A stretch of DNA of 64,000 nt. Source: Aedes albopictus (Eukaryota; Arthropoda; Insecta; Diptera; Culicidae). This document shows positions 45,901 through 57,900 of the stretch, piece after piece. The DNA lies in contig NC_085137.1 of assembly GCF_035046485.1 (NCBI RefSeq), forward strand, positions 18,133,346 through 18,197,345, given 5' to 3'. Positions within the stretch are counted from its first letter, which is position 1, and every line of letters starts with the position of its first letter. A model generated the notes under the pieces. It searched no databases and was not told where the DNA came from. It worked only from the letters and a program-made list of their open reading frames with translations. Both the position numbers and the translations under genes were made by a program.

Positions 45901-48900
45901 AACTACAAACGGAGCCTGTGGAGGGTATATGTTTCATACCCAATTGTGATCGTAGTGTGCTCTGCCAGCAGCCGGTCGAATTTTTTTTCCTGTCAGAATT
46001 TTTCTCGTGGTTTTTTGTTTTTTTAATTCGGCCGGTGGTTTTTTATTTATTTATTTGAGACATTAGAATAATTTCCTTTTGTGATCACAGACAGTATTTT
46101 GTTTTTTTGTAACAATCGGATTCCAAATCCCTACCGCCGTCGTCTTCATCGTCATCGAGTTCCGCCGTGTTCCGTGGTGATAGTGTCGTGGTCGTTGCAC
46201 CGGAAACTGATAGAAAGGAAGTGATTCGTTGAACGCAATCCTCCCGTGGACAGAATTGTACGGGTGTGTTCTTTTGATAGTGAAAATAATGGCCCTGTTA
46301 CAATAGATGGAGTAGAAATTTTCTTCACGCAATCAGTGGATTAGCAGTGAGTGGTACTGCGTGGAAATTTGAATATACTGAGAATATTCTCGTAGATCAT
46401 AAATCGCTTGTCTTTTTTCTCACGTTTTGAACACGGATCAATGTCCTTGATTCCGCTGGCAAATATTCAGTGTGTGAAAAGCAAGTGTCCTTTCGCGTAG
46501 ATTCCTATTCGCGTACTCCGGCAGTGATGATATCAGTATTGATAGTGACTTATTTCTCCTCCCGGGATGCTGTATCATGTGTGCGAAGAAAAAACGACAT
46601 GTCGGATGTGTGAACGAGTCCGGCTGATGCTCTTCAAGTGAAGCAGTTGATCTGTAGTGACTGTTTTTTTCGGTAGACGACAGGAGACTAAACTTGGTGA
46701 GCCCGTTTCAATATACACGTTTTTTCTTCTTTTTAATGAATATTTCAAACTATCTACACTAAATACATTATACTGCGGGGTTACACACACACACGGGGGA
46801 TAGCCTAAGGGTGTTGAATGAACTGATGACCGGACTTAAGTTCGTGGAGTAGCCAGACTTTTGTCATGAGATAGCAACTTTTGTTGACTTCCGAAGGGAT
46901 TCAGCGATTTTAACTCTCCCTGCTACAACAAACCATCAGGTAGATTATTCCCTCCCGGAATGATTCTGCAGTCATAGGTAATCCTTGCGCTGATGGTGGG
47001 TACACTTCAATCATCATCATCATCATCAAAAATTCTTGTGAAAAACAAACCTGCATTTATTTTTTCTCCAATGAATGCAAATTTATTCCAAGAGTACTCA
47101 AGTTTATTCAAAAATACAATCATCAATAAAAAACCTCTACATTCGTTACTAATATTTACTTTTTCAGCGGTAATAAGGTAAATCATACATATTACATAAT
47201 TGAATATTTATTTATAATAACTTATCATACGCTTTTTCGCCAAGGAAAGCATCCCATCAAACCCCACCCAACTTCCAACTCCAGATATCTATGAAGTGGC
47301 CCAAGTTCTTGGACATGTTCTGAGTAGATATCTAATCAACATTTCCTCCCCATCCCCGCTGATCGTAAGGACCCGGCCAGGTGTCGAGAGTTCGTTAAAT
47401 GAAAGGTTTGTCAAATCCCAGGCAACTTTTCTGGCGCATTAAACGTCTCTATCGACAGCCACCCCAGGATGTGTACGGTCGGCTATGCTATGCTATGCTA
47501 TGCTATGCTATGCTAACTACAAACGGAGCCTGTGGAGTACTAGGGCGCCATCTACAGTATTCTGCCCTTACTGCGCTAACCGGAGCAATGGTGCAGTTGA
47601 CCTTGTGTTTCTCCCAGATAATCCGCTATCCTTCTTAAGCCTCAACTGTGAGGCTCAATAAGGGTGGGATTATTAGTATGTTGTTTATTAGCTTTTATTA
47701 TAACCTATATGGCTCTTCGCGCATTATGCGTTCTTCACACTGTCCGCTGTGTATGTTCGTCTCTGGCGTTCTTCAATCGATACCAAATTGATTTTTATCG
47801 CTGCTCTTTTTTATTGTGTTGTGATTGTAAGAGTTTGATCGTGCCTAGTTTGGGTAGTGGCTATGGTTATGACAGCTCAGATCAATCTTCAGCATAAAAG
47901 AACAGCTTTGGTCCAAGAATCTTACTTTCGTAGGGGGGATTTCTATGTAGATGTAATGCTTTAATTAACACCTATATGGTTCCGCATTTTGCGTTTGACC
48001 CGATGCTACTTTCAGTAAAATTACTATTAATTACTAGAGCTGTGTATGGTGCGAAGATAATTCGAAACGAGATTGATTGTCCTGCTTTGCTTGAACGCGT
48101 TCAACTGTATGCTCCAGAGCGTGTATTAAGGACAAGACAACCTATACAGGTAGCATCGAGGAATACTGATTATGCAGCGAATGACCCGATAAACTCGATT
48201 TGTAGTGATTTCTGTGTAGCTCTTTCCGACAACGCTTGAGCAGAACCCATATTTTTAATTAGCACCTAAGACATAGTATTAATCTATTTCATTTAGACTC
48301 TGTTGTCCGATGAAAACAAACACAATAAATAAACAAAATTGAAATGACAATCTCGCGTGTCATGCCTCGAGCCCCAAACTGTTTTGATAGAATTGCTTGT
48401 TTGCAGCCTTGCTATTCCCAAATGTTGGTGGGATTATACTGTCAAGTTTATTCCGTAAGTGGATAATGCATAGTATGAAGATCGAACCTATCAATTTGAC
48501 CTCTTTCTTCTGAAATGATTAGAACGCTTTGTCGAGCATCACACCCGTGATGTTTTTCTGGCAAACATGCCTCTCCATGGGTGGCAACCAACATGCTTAC
48601 CAAAATGGAAAGTCCACTGTGATTTGTTTAAACAATGTTGTTTACGATATCGTAAAAGCATTCATTCAAAAACAATTTTGTTTGGGTGTTTTCTTGGATT
48701 TCCAGGATACTTTTGAACACGTACATTACGATTCCATATTAGAAGCCGCATGGATTGTTCAATTTATCTTTCAATGATTTCCAATTGGATTTACCAAATG
48801 CTCAAAAATTAACATCTCTTCTCGGCATTACGTCAAGTAGCGATAAGGAAATTGAGTGTTTGTGGATTTCCCCATGCGGGAATCTTGCCATGACTTTTGA

Positions 48901-51900
48901 GGAATCTCGTAGCAGAAACGCAATTGAGATAACTCAATGTGGTTTTTCTACTTATGATTTTGTCCATCACAAGCCTCAACCGGCTGCTTCATTTGTATAT
49001 CTTAGCTGAGAATCCGACTGTGGAACTTTGATTCATTTGATATGTAACTACCCAGTTTTTACGCAACTGCGTTTCCGAGTACTCGGTAAACACTTGATTA
49101 AGTGAAACTAACCTAAGAAGCCTGAATCTTCAGGATGTTATGTTGATCTGAATCCGTTGTGGCAAGTAGCTATAGGCTTACATTACGCTTTATGCGTTTT
49201 ATTAAGTGCCCTTTTCAGGACGCTGTTTGAACCCGTTGTGGTACGCTTATGCAATTATGTCGACCATATTCCCTTACCTTCCCTTTCCCTATCCCAACCC
49301 TTATTCCCCCTCCCCACTCCCGCAGGTAAATGATGGACAGGCTCGTATTCATGGCGATGGCACAAATTTCCCAAATGGAGGAGAACGTGTCTCTGAAGCC
49401 GACCTACTGATACCTGAGTACACACCATGGTATACATAAAAACTGTATCGGGTCTGCCAAAACAGCAGGAAGAAAAGTGAAAGAGAAAAGAGGGGGGGTT
49501 TATGTACAAACATTTAAGTAGAATACAGTTGATTTTTGAAATGAATCTTCAGTATCACAAATCTGGAAATATCTTTATCCGAAAGATTGATGATTGCTCT
49601 TTCTGATAGTAGGTAGCATTGAGACCCTATCGCACATGAAAAACCGAACCTTGTCTGAAAAAAAAGAATCATAGCAACTTTGTATCAATGTCGGCTTACT
49701 ATAACAAATATTTCTCTATGTGTGATGGGTTTCTTGATTTGTGCGGATAAGGTGACCAAAGCTCAGCTGCAACGTGAAAATTAATTGTTTACCCATGTTC
49801 ATAGGCCGTTTTCGAATGCTGGTCCAAAAATGTTCTGTTCATTGCAGCCATTACATGTACTACTTCTCCTATACATGAAAATGATCCCGTGTCTATGTCG
49901 TACACTCGAAACTGGGACTGATGAGATGACGCCAAATAACGAAAGACCCTTGCCCAAATTCTGAGATGAATCCCTGGAAGAACCACTTGAAGAATCGCCG
50001 AGAAAACTCAAGAGAAATCTCTATAGGAAGCCGTCGAAGAATTACTGGATAAATTCCCAGAAGAATCACTAAAGAAAACTCTAGAGGATTCCGAGATACA
50101 TCGCTAGAATTTCCGGAGGAATATCTGGAGTGATCGCCGGAGGAATTCTTGGGAGAATCCCAACAGGAATTCCTCAGAAAATCCCTGAAGAACTTTCTGG
50201 TTGAATCTTTGAAGAGATCTGTAGTGCTAATTTTTTTAAGGAATCCCGGGAGCAACCTTTAGGGGAAATTCTGAATAACCCCTGGATGACTCTTAAATAA
50301 ATACATGGAGAATTTAATAGAGGTACCCCTGGAGAAACCCATAGATAAATTCCTGGATAAATTTCAGTGTTGTCCTGACGATCCTCCTCGTCGTTTTCCA
50401 TAATCTCCTGTGCTCTTCTGTCTTCTGTCAGAATTTGTGAAGCTGTATACTGAACGTCGGTGATCGGCAGGCCTTGGAGATGCACGTATTTGCTCACCTC
50501 TTCCGAAATAGTTACCGAGTGTCCAAAAATGCTACACGCAGAAAAATGACGCTTGTTTAAAACAATAAAACCCATGGTTGATTTTCAAACTGAGAATTTA
50601 CTCACTCCAAAGTTATATTTGAGGGGGTCAGAAGCAGAGGGGTATAAGTGACTAAAACCTGATTTTGAGATAATGAACGTCAACTTTGACATCTTATAAA
50701 AAAATCAAAAATAATCGAAAAACTTCGGAATCGCCTCGAATATTTAACTATCAAGCAACTTCACCATTGGAGATGGAAACAGACGTTGTATAAGGTGTTT
50801 TTCTGCAAATATGAAAATTCGATTTTTTTGGTCAGTGTCACTTACCCCCCTTTTACCACCAAACGTTTGACTTACACCCCTTTGCCTCCAAACAAATCCT
50901 CAATAGGGTTTCAGCTCTATATGTAAGTATTACTATGTAAAAAAGAGTCCTTAAAATATAAAATATCGTTTACAGTGAAAAATGCCCATAAGCATGATAA
51001 AATCAGAAAAGTTCAACAGACCCTATTTTATATTGTAGGTCCTCCCTGACGTAACCATTAATGTCACCTTTCCGAGAGCAATCCAAACGTAGAGTTTTGT
51101 TGAAGCTATGTTTGTTCAAACTATAATTTTTTATTATGAGATTGTTTACTGTATGCTTGAGCTAGTTAGCTTACAATTTTCCATCGAGCATAGAACTTAT
51201 TTTTTCTTTTGGTTATGTAGACTACAATCCATAAATTTAAATGCCATTTTACTCAAGTGTAGAAGTTCATAGCATACTTATTCAAAATTTTATATTGTAT
51301 AACTGCAGAAGATGCGAATATTAGTTTTAAGTAGGTTGGGAGAGGACCTGATGTGATGGTTAGAACACATTACTGTCACGCCGAGGACTTGGGATCGAGT
51401 ATTACTCCCGACAAACAAACGTCGGTTCTTACTTCGAGAAGTAAAGCCATGCTTTCTAAGATTAACTAACCCTGGCTATGAGGCTTAAGAGGAAACAAAC
51501 CATCATCCTTTACCAGAAAATCAAAAGCAGTTTTTTGGCTGAAATCATAACCAATGGTAATATTATCACTCTATGCAGCATCTAGATAGCAGTGAAATAA
51601 TTTTCATTGACGGTTTTTGGATTTCTAGCAAGAAAACTGCTTTTGAATAATTGATGATTGCTGATGACTGAATGATAATTATTTGAGCCTTAAAAAAGAC
51701 ACGGACACGTTTAATGCTTCCAGTGAGCTACTTGTTCTTAAAGGAAACACGACACTAGACAACGAACTAGCATGCAACGTCCAGTGGCACAGCCAATTTT
51801 TTTCCTGACAGCTGCGGCGGGAATCGAACCCACGCTATTCAGCACTATGTAACTAAGTGCTTGGAGACACTAGCCGCATGAACACGAAGCCACGAGTTGA

Positions 51901-54900
51901 TAAAGATAAAAATAAAGATTTTAGTAAGTTAAATGAAATAGTAAATTGTAGACTTTTACCTCTTAAAAATTCAATACAGTTTTGTTTTGACTTGGCATTT
52001 TTAGTCATTTATTTTATTATTTTATTTTATTATTTATTTCATTATTTATTTTATTATTTATTTTATTATTTATTATTTTAGCATGATTAGTCAAATAATA
52101 CCCGTCCTATTACAGAGACTTGGAAATTTAAAAAAGTAACTGAAACTAAATTGAGCGAGCATTTACATTGAGAACAACAGATTCAATGTGATTTCTACAT
52201 TATCAAGAGCTTTCGCCAAGTACGCACGAGCCCATAACATAAGGCATGATTTAAACCATATTATAGGAACCATGGACGTGCACTAATTCATTAAAAACTT
52301 TGATTCATTGATGTTTAATATCATAAGTAGTTATACTATTGCACTTGCACCCCTTTGTCTCCAAACAAATCTCCTCAATGGTTTAGCGTCATATTTTCAT
52401 TCAATGTTTAGACATGTTAAAATATTTTTTTTAAAATTACGGGTCCTTGGCAACAAACAAAGTTGATCTCGTAGAATCACGCACGATGTTTATATCAATT
52501 TTGAATTTTTAGTCACTTACACCCCTCTGCCTCTAACCCCCTCTTGTTCTAACCTAGAGTTTATCGATAAAAACAACCAATTATCATCATTCCATATAAC
52601 GTTAAAAACTTCATTTGTTTCTATAAAATGGAGACCACAAACATGGTCCGGAAGCACTCACACATCTTTAAAATTCTTACCCCAACATCGCCACAACGAG
52701 GAAGGTGTAGCAAATCCATCACCGCAACTTCCAAGAGCAGTTTTGGCCGTGATGGATAACGCGCAGGTACTCCAACATCCACAAAACGTTGGTCGGTTTC
52801 GCCTTTTTGTCTTTTTTATCTGTTCTACTTTCCATTCGCTTGTCGAGTGGATAAAAGATAGATAAAAGTAGATAAAAGTGCGGTAGTTTAAAACAATCCA
52901 TTTTTTATGTTGAAACTACTAAATCTCAGTTTAGTCTAACAAACTGTCAAAAATTTCGGCAAATGAAAATATTTGTAATATCAAACAATGGAATAGTTCA
53001 GTTTAAACTAGAAATTAGTTTGTCACTATAACAAACTGAAAATTCGGTTGATTTGAACTAGAATTTAATTGTGTTTACAATTTATTTTTCTGAATGATAC
53101 TGTGTGATGTGGAAACGTTACGTGAATCTTCTCGTCAAGATGAAGAGAATCTCCGGTAGTCCAAGTGATGCGCAGTGGCTGCTAGTCGATTCACCAGTGC
53201 CCTTTCGATCAGCGTATACAACGTTCCTCCGTCCAGAAACGCAATACCGTGCCGACGCAGTGCCATCCGGCAAATCACGGTTGGCTTTAACTGTGCATCG
53301 TGAACGTTGTAGTGCGGCTGGCCTGACGAAATGAAGTAGCGAATTGTGAAACTCCTTACAGCCTTCGACGTTGTAGAGGAAACATAGTTTGCAGCCGGCT
53401 GTACCATGCTTATTCAGGCACAGTCAGCATAGCTTCCATCTGTATACCGCTTCCTATCGCTCTCCGAGCTGGAGCTACCGAAACTTCTCACAGTTTCGGA
53501 TCCGGTGACCCATTCTGTCACAAATCCGGCAGGACTTCTTCTTTTTCCGGGATGGACTCGAACTCCTACTCTCTTCCACGTCGTGCAAGTGTACGTAACC
53601 GTCGTGCGCTCTGCTTATTAATCCTTTCTTTGGCCCGAATTCTCCGGAAAGGGGGTTCCTTCTCCGTGCACAGAAACTTAACCAATCGATCAACTTTTCA
53701 GCGAAAACCGACAATCGGTTCTTGATATTTGTGTTCTTGAAAATTAGAGGTCTTCGTGATATCTTTACTGCTATACCGTAAGCATTCCAGCTGGGTACCA
53801 GCCGAAAGCTTCTTTGTCAGCTGCTGGATCAAGATCGGGTTTACCAAGTGCGTCGCTAGCCGGATCGCTTCTAGGTGATCGGCGAGCTGCTGAACTACCA
53901 CTCCGAAACTAATAAAGCTTGCCAGCCGATCCGCTGTCGGTGGCGCTGCGTTGCCAACCTTCGACAACAGAATGTTGAGAAGTCGCTCTGGCCTGTCGTA
54001 CAACAACATCGAGACGCTGATGATCTTTGGGACGGATGTTAGCAAAAGCAGTCTGCTCCTCACGTCCAGGGCCTCTCCTTTCAGGCATTCATGTACCTAG
54101 CCGTGCCAAATTTTCCATGTCGTTGACGTTGCGTAGATGCCGAACATCGGCTGCCATTCTTCCAACCTACCAGAAAACGTTGGCAACTTCCTGGATAAGG
54201 ATTGCCGAGCGGACATCCGCACCTTCGTTGGTTCTCGCTGTCGAATCTTCTGGCCCATCCTTGCCTTTTCCGCTTTTCCGACACTTCTCTTGTATTCTCT
54301 CTTCTTCGGAACTCTCCAAACTTTCTTCTTTTCTGAAATCCTCCTTCTCTCTAGAACTCTCCTCTTCCTCGCTGGAACTATCTTCTTTTTCACAGCTTTC
54401 CACTTCTTCAGCAGACTCTTCTTCTTTTTCTTCTTCTTTTACGGAGCTCGTGCTTTCCGACTAAAAAAAATCCACCACTTTCTTCATCTTCTTGGTTTTA
54501 TTTACCTTCTCGGGTTTGGCAACCCCTGGTCGTCCGAGTGGCGTCGAACTCCGCCAAGTCAGATCTAAAAACTCTCCGGAAGACTCGATGAACCTCCAAT
54601 CGGCTTTGATGTGAGCTTGCGAGAAACTTTCGGTGGTTAATGCGTGTGATACGCTCCTCCCGGATCCTCGAAGTTCGCTACCGCTGCATCTGCATTTCCA
54701 TGCTTTTCATTCCTCGACTTTATATTTCCGAGTCTTTTCCTCGGCTTCGTCGGCTACCATTCCGTTATTGCGATTCCACTTTTCAAGCTTCCCACTTTAC
54801 CACCTCCGACAGTGTCGTCCAGCACAATTTCATTAATTCAACTACCCAGGCAACCAATAAGCATTTGAATAAGCTGTATTTCTGTTGCATATCTGCATTC

Positions 54901-57900
54901 GACCTGCTCATTGCCGTACCATAGCAGTTCGACTGTTACTTAAAATCCGACAGCAGTTGCGTACAGTAAGGTACACCGGGGCAAGTTGAAACGGGTGGGG
55001 CAAGATGAAACAGCGGTTTAACATGATGTTTTCTAATGATGATAAACAGTTTGATCGCCATTACACATAGTTTTTGATTCAAACCATCGTTTATCGAAGG
55101 ATAAATTTCCAAATTGTATTGAAATCTATTTCAAAACATCGTGTTTCATCTTGCCCCACCCGTTTCAACTTGCCCCGGTGTACCTTATGCGGCAGGAAAA
55201 AATGCGAAAATGTTTTTCAACTTCAAACCTCGTTTTCGTCCATTTGACGTTAACCAACCTATGTTTCAACGTTCCATGATCTCTAATAGGCTAGTTTCCT
55301 GAAAAGTTAATTAAAAATTTTCCCATTTTGGTCACTAACCTTTACAGGGTGGCGCCTGAAGCTAAAGACAATAAGAATTTTCAAACCGGAGAAAAGTACA
55401 CAGCTCGCTAAATTTCGTATCTGATAAAACAAAATTTTTAATTTTCTCCACAATATCATCAAATATATGTACTTATTTCATCTAGTATGTGAAACTACAT
55501 GGCTCTGGATCAGTGTGGACTGGTTGTTCATCGAATTAAAGCTAATTTATCTACTGTTATATTCATTTTGTTTAATGACTATTGGGCGCGCAGTTTATTG
55601 ATACCCGCTTATTAGACTTACATTATCACATGTTAAACATCAAATATGTTCATTTTGATTTTGCAGTGCTAGAATAAAGACATTGACTGATACACTGTCA
55701 TGAAAAAATAGTCATATATATCCCATGTTTAGCGTGTAATAGTGCCTTGAACTTTTCGCATTTTTTCCTGCCGCACCCTGTAGTTTCTGATACAGAAAAT
55801 ATTATTAGCTGGATATGATTTGAATAAGAAAACGCTGGGATACATTAGAGCATTTCACGGAAAATGTTTCACACAACATGCCAATATTTGTAAAAAAAAT
55901 ACATATATCCAAAACAATTTCGAAGCCGATATTTTGCAGATAGAGATGGAGATTATGCCAATAATCGAAAATGAGATTGAGTGAGCACCTACGGTGATTT
56001 TTTAGTCGAATCCTGTAGAAATCCAAAGGGGATACACCAATGGAATTTCCTGGAGCATTCTTGACGAAGTTAAAACGAAATTTCTATGAGTGTTTTGAAA
56101 AAAATAGTTTTTTTTAAACGAAACCTATGCAGAGATTCGAGAAAAAAACATGGAAAGGCCCTTTGATGTCATATATCGGCACCAACATTTCAAAAGGGCG
56201 TAACTGCATTTTGAAACAAACCCCTCTTTCACATCTGTAGATCGTATTTCAATGCCGCCATGCAAATCACCGCCAGTACAGGAAAGAAGAGCAATTTCTC
56301 TGTCTAGTAATGTTTGTGAATTTCGTGGGAAACTTAAAATATGACCCACAGATTTGAAAGAGTGGTTTGTTTCAAAATGCAGTTACGCCCTTTTGAAATG
56401 TTGGTGCCGATATGATTCCGACGATGAAGCATAACAAATGTGTTTGAGACCACCGATATTGCAGCAACAGCAGTGAAACAATCCTGAATAAGGATGTCTA
56501 GTCATAAGACACCACATGCAAACCATCACTATTACCGAAAAGAGGAACATTTTCTAGTTTCAGTTTTAGAATGCCTGGGAAGGATAAAATACGATCCAGA
56601 GCTTTAAAGATAGTAATTTCTAAAGCAGTTACGCACTTTTGAAATGTTGGCGATGTTGTGATTAAAGATCCTATCGAATATATATAAACCGATAATGTAG
56701 GCACAGTGGCGTCTCGTAACCTCACTTTTTACCTGTTCAACGACTCTAAAACATGCATTTGCGAAGAATTCAGAATCAGAAATAAAGTGAAAATTGACTG
56801 AAACGGCTTTTCTCGTCATTTTCTACTAACTGCAAGCCATTATGTTGTGAAAATTCAAGAATTTACATTCGTTGAAGAGGTAGATTTGAGGTTAGGGAAT
56901 CGCCACTGTGTAGGCAGTCACCCTAAAGTGATATCTACACCCAAGAGAGCAAGAAAGTAGAAACAGTTGTAAAAGCATAAATAAACTATATAGGCAGAAG
57001 TCTATAGACCGTGCACAGCACACAACGTCTTTCTAAATCCCTCGGAAACCGAAATGACGGGTTGTAGCAGGCGACTATATGCAAAGTTACCAACAGAGAA
57101 AATGTTGATAAAATGTTGGAAAGCTACCCAGAAACCCATCTGAATTTCTCGGGTAGCTTTCCAACTGTTTCCCTAGGGATTTTTGTGAGATTCTTGCAGT
57201 AGTTCTTCCAGGGATTTCGTCTCCTGCACAAACTCAGGGCCCAGGAGAAACTTCGGAAGAAATCTCCGAAGGAACTCCTAAAGAAAATTTGTAGGAATCC
57301 CAGCAATAACTCCTGCAGCAACTCTAGCAGAAATCTCGGGGAGATGTTCTGGAGAATTTTCATGACAAACACTGGAAGAAACCTGCAGAAAATCTTCAAG
57401 AGGAATCCCGAGAGAAGCTTTAGGAGGAATTCTGTGAAAATTCTTGCGATATATCTTGACAGACACTCTTGTGGTGATCTCGGAATTAATCAAGGAAGGA
57501 ATACCACGAAAATTTCTTTGGGAAAAACTAGACCCCCAGTATTTGTTTTAAAAGAGAAAACTGCTATCGAAATTTCAATGATGACAACGATATCAATGAC
57601 GAATCCTTCAACCTTAACTCGCTGTGGAAGGTAGCAATAGGCTATCTTAACGCTTTTGCATTTAAAGAGTGCCCTTTTGAATTCATTGTAAATAGTACCT
57701 ACGTTTATGCGTTTGAGCCCTCTTCTAGGGTGTCTTATTCTGACACACAAGAGTGTCCCTATCAGAAATCCTAATTTCCTTCGTTTTCCTTTAGGTAAAT
57801 GATGAAATAGGCTCATTTTTATGGTACAGACACAAATCCCTCAATGGAAAATCGAAACATTGACAATTAATTGACAAATCTCTTGTCTAGCGTATAAGGA

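Larger units (their letters stand above)
50617..52545. mobile_element. Nested TIR element with CACTTACACCCC words, 1.93 kb
   Basis: The left end GAGGGGGTCAGAAGCAGAGG, then GGTATAAGTGACTA, pairs with the right end TAGTCACTTACACCCCTCTG, then CCTCTAACCCCCTC. CTTACACCCCTTTGCCTCCAAACAAATCC recurs internally (about 50870-50905 and 52345-52375). Two SINE-like insertions lie inside. No transposase. Confidence 0.7.
50531..53092. mobile_element. TIR-type element D (ACACGCAGAAAAAT end), inserted in a BEL/Pao remnant
   Basis: The left edge is CTACACGCAGAAAAATGACG and the right edge ends AATTTATTTTTCTGAATG. The words GTTTAAAAC, CAAACTGAGAATTTACT, CTCAGTTTAG and AACAAACTG recur in both orientations near the ends. 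A minus-strand ATG-led frame (52719-52832, 38 residues, Lys/Asp-rich start) is followed by the donor-like GGGGTAAGAAT. Another element (50617-52545) is nested inside. The boundaries are approximate. Confidence 0.45.

Noticed and set aside
51790..51880. A possible tRNA on the minus strand (GGGTTCGATTCCC)
   Set aside because: The B box is good but no complete cloverleaf can be formed around it, and the flanks look like a SINE body.
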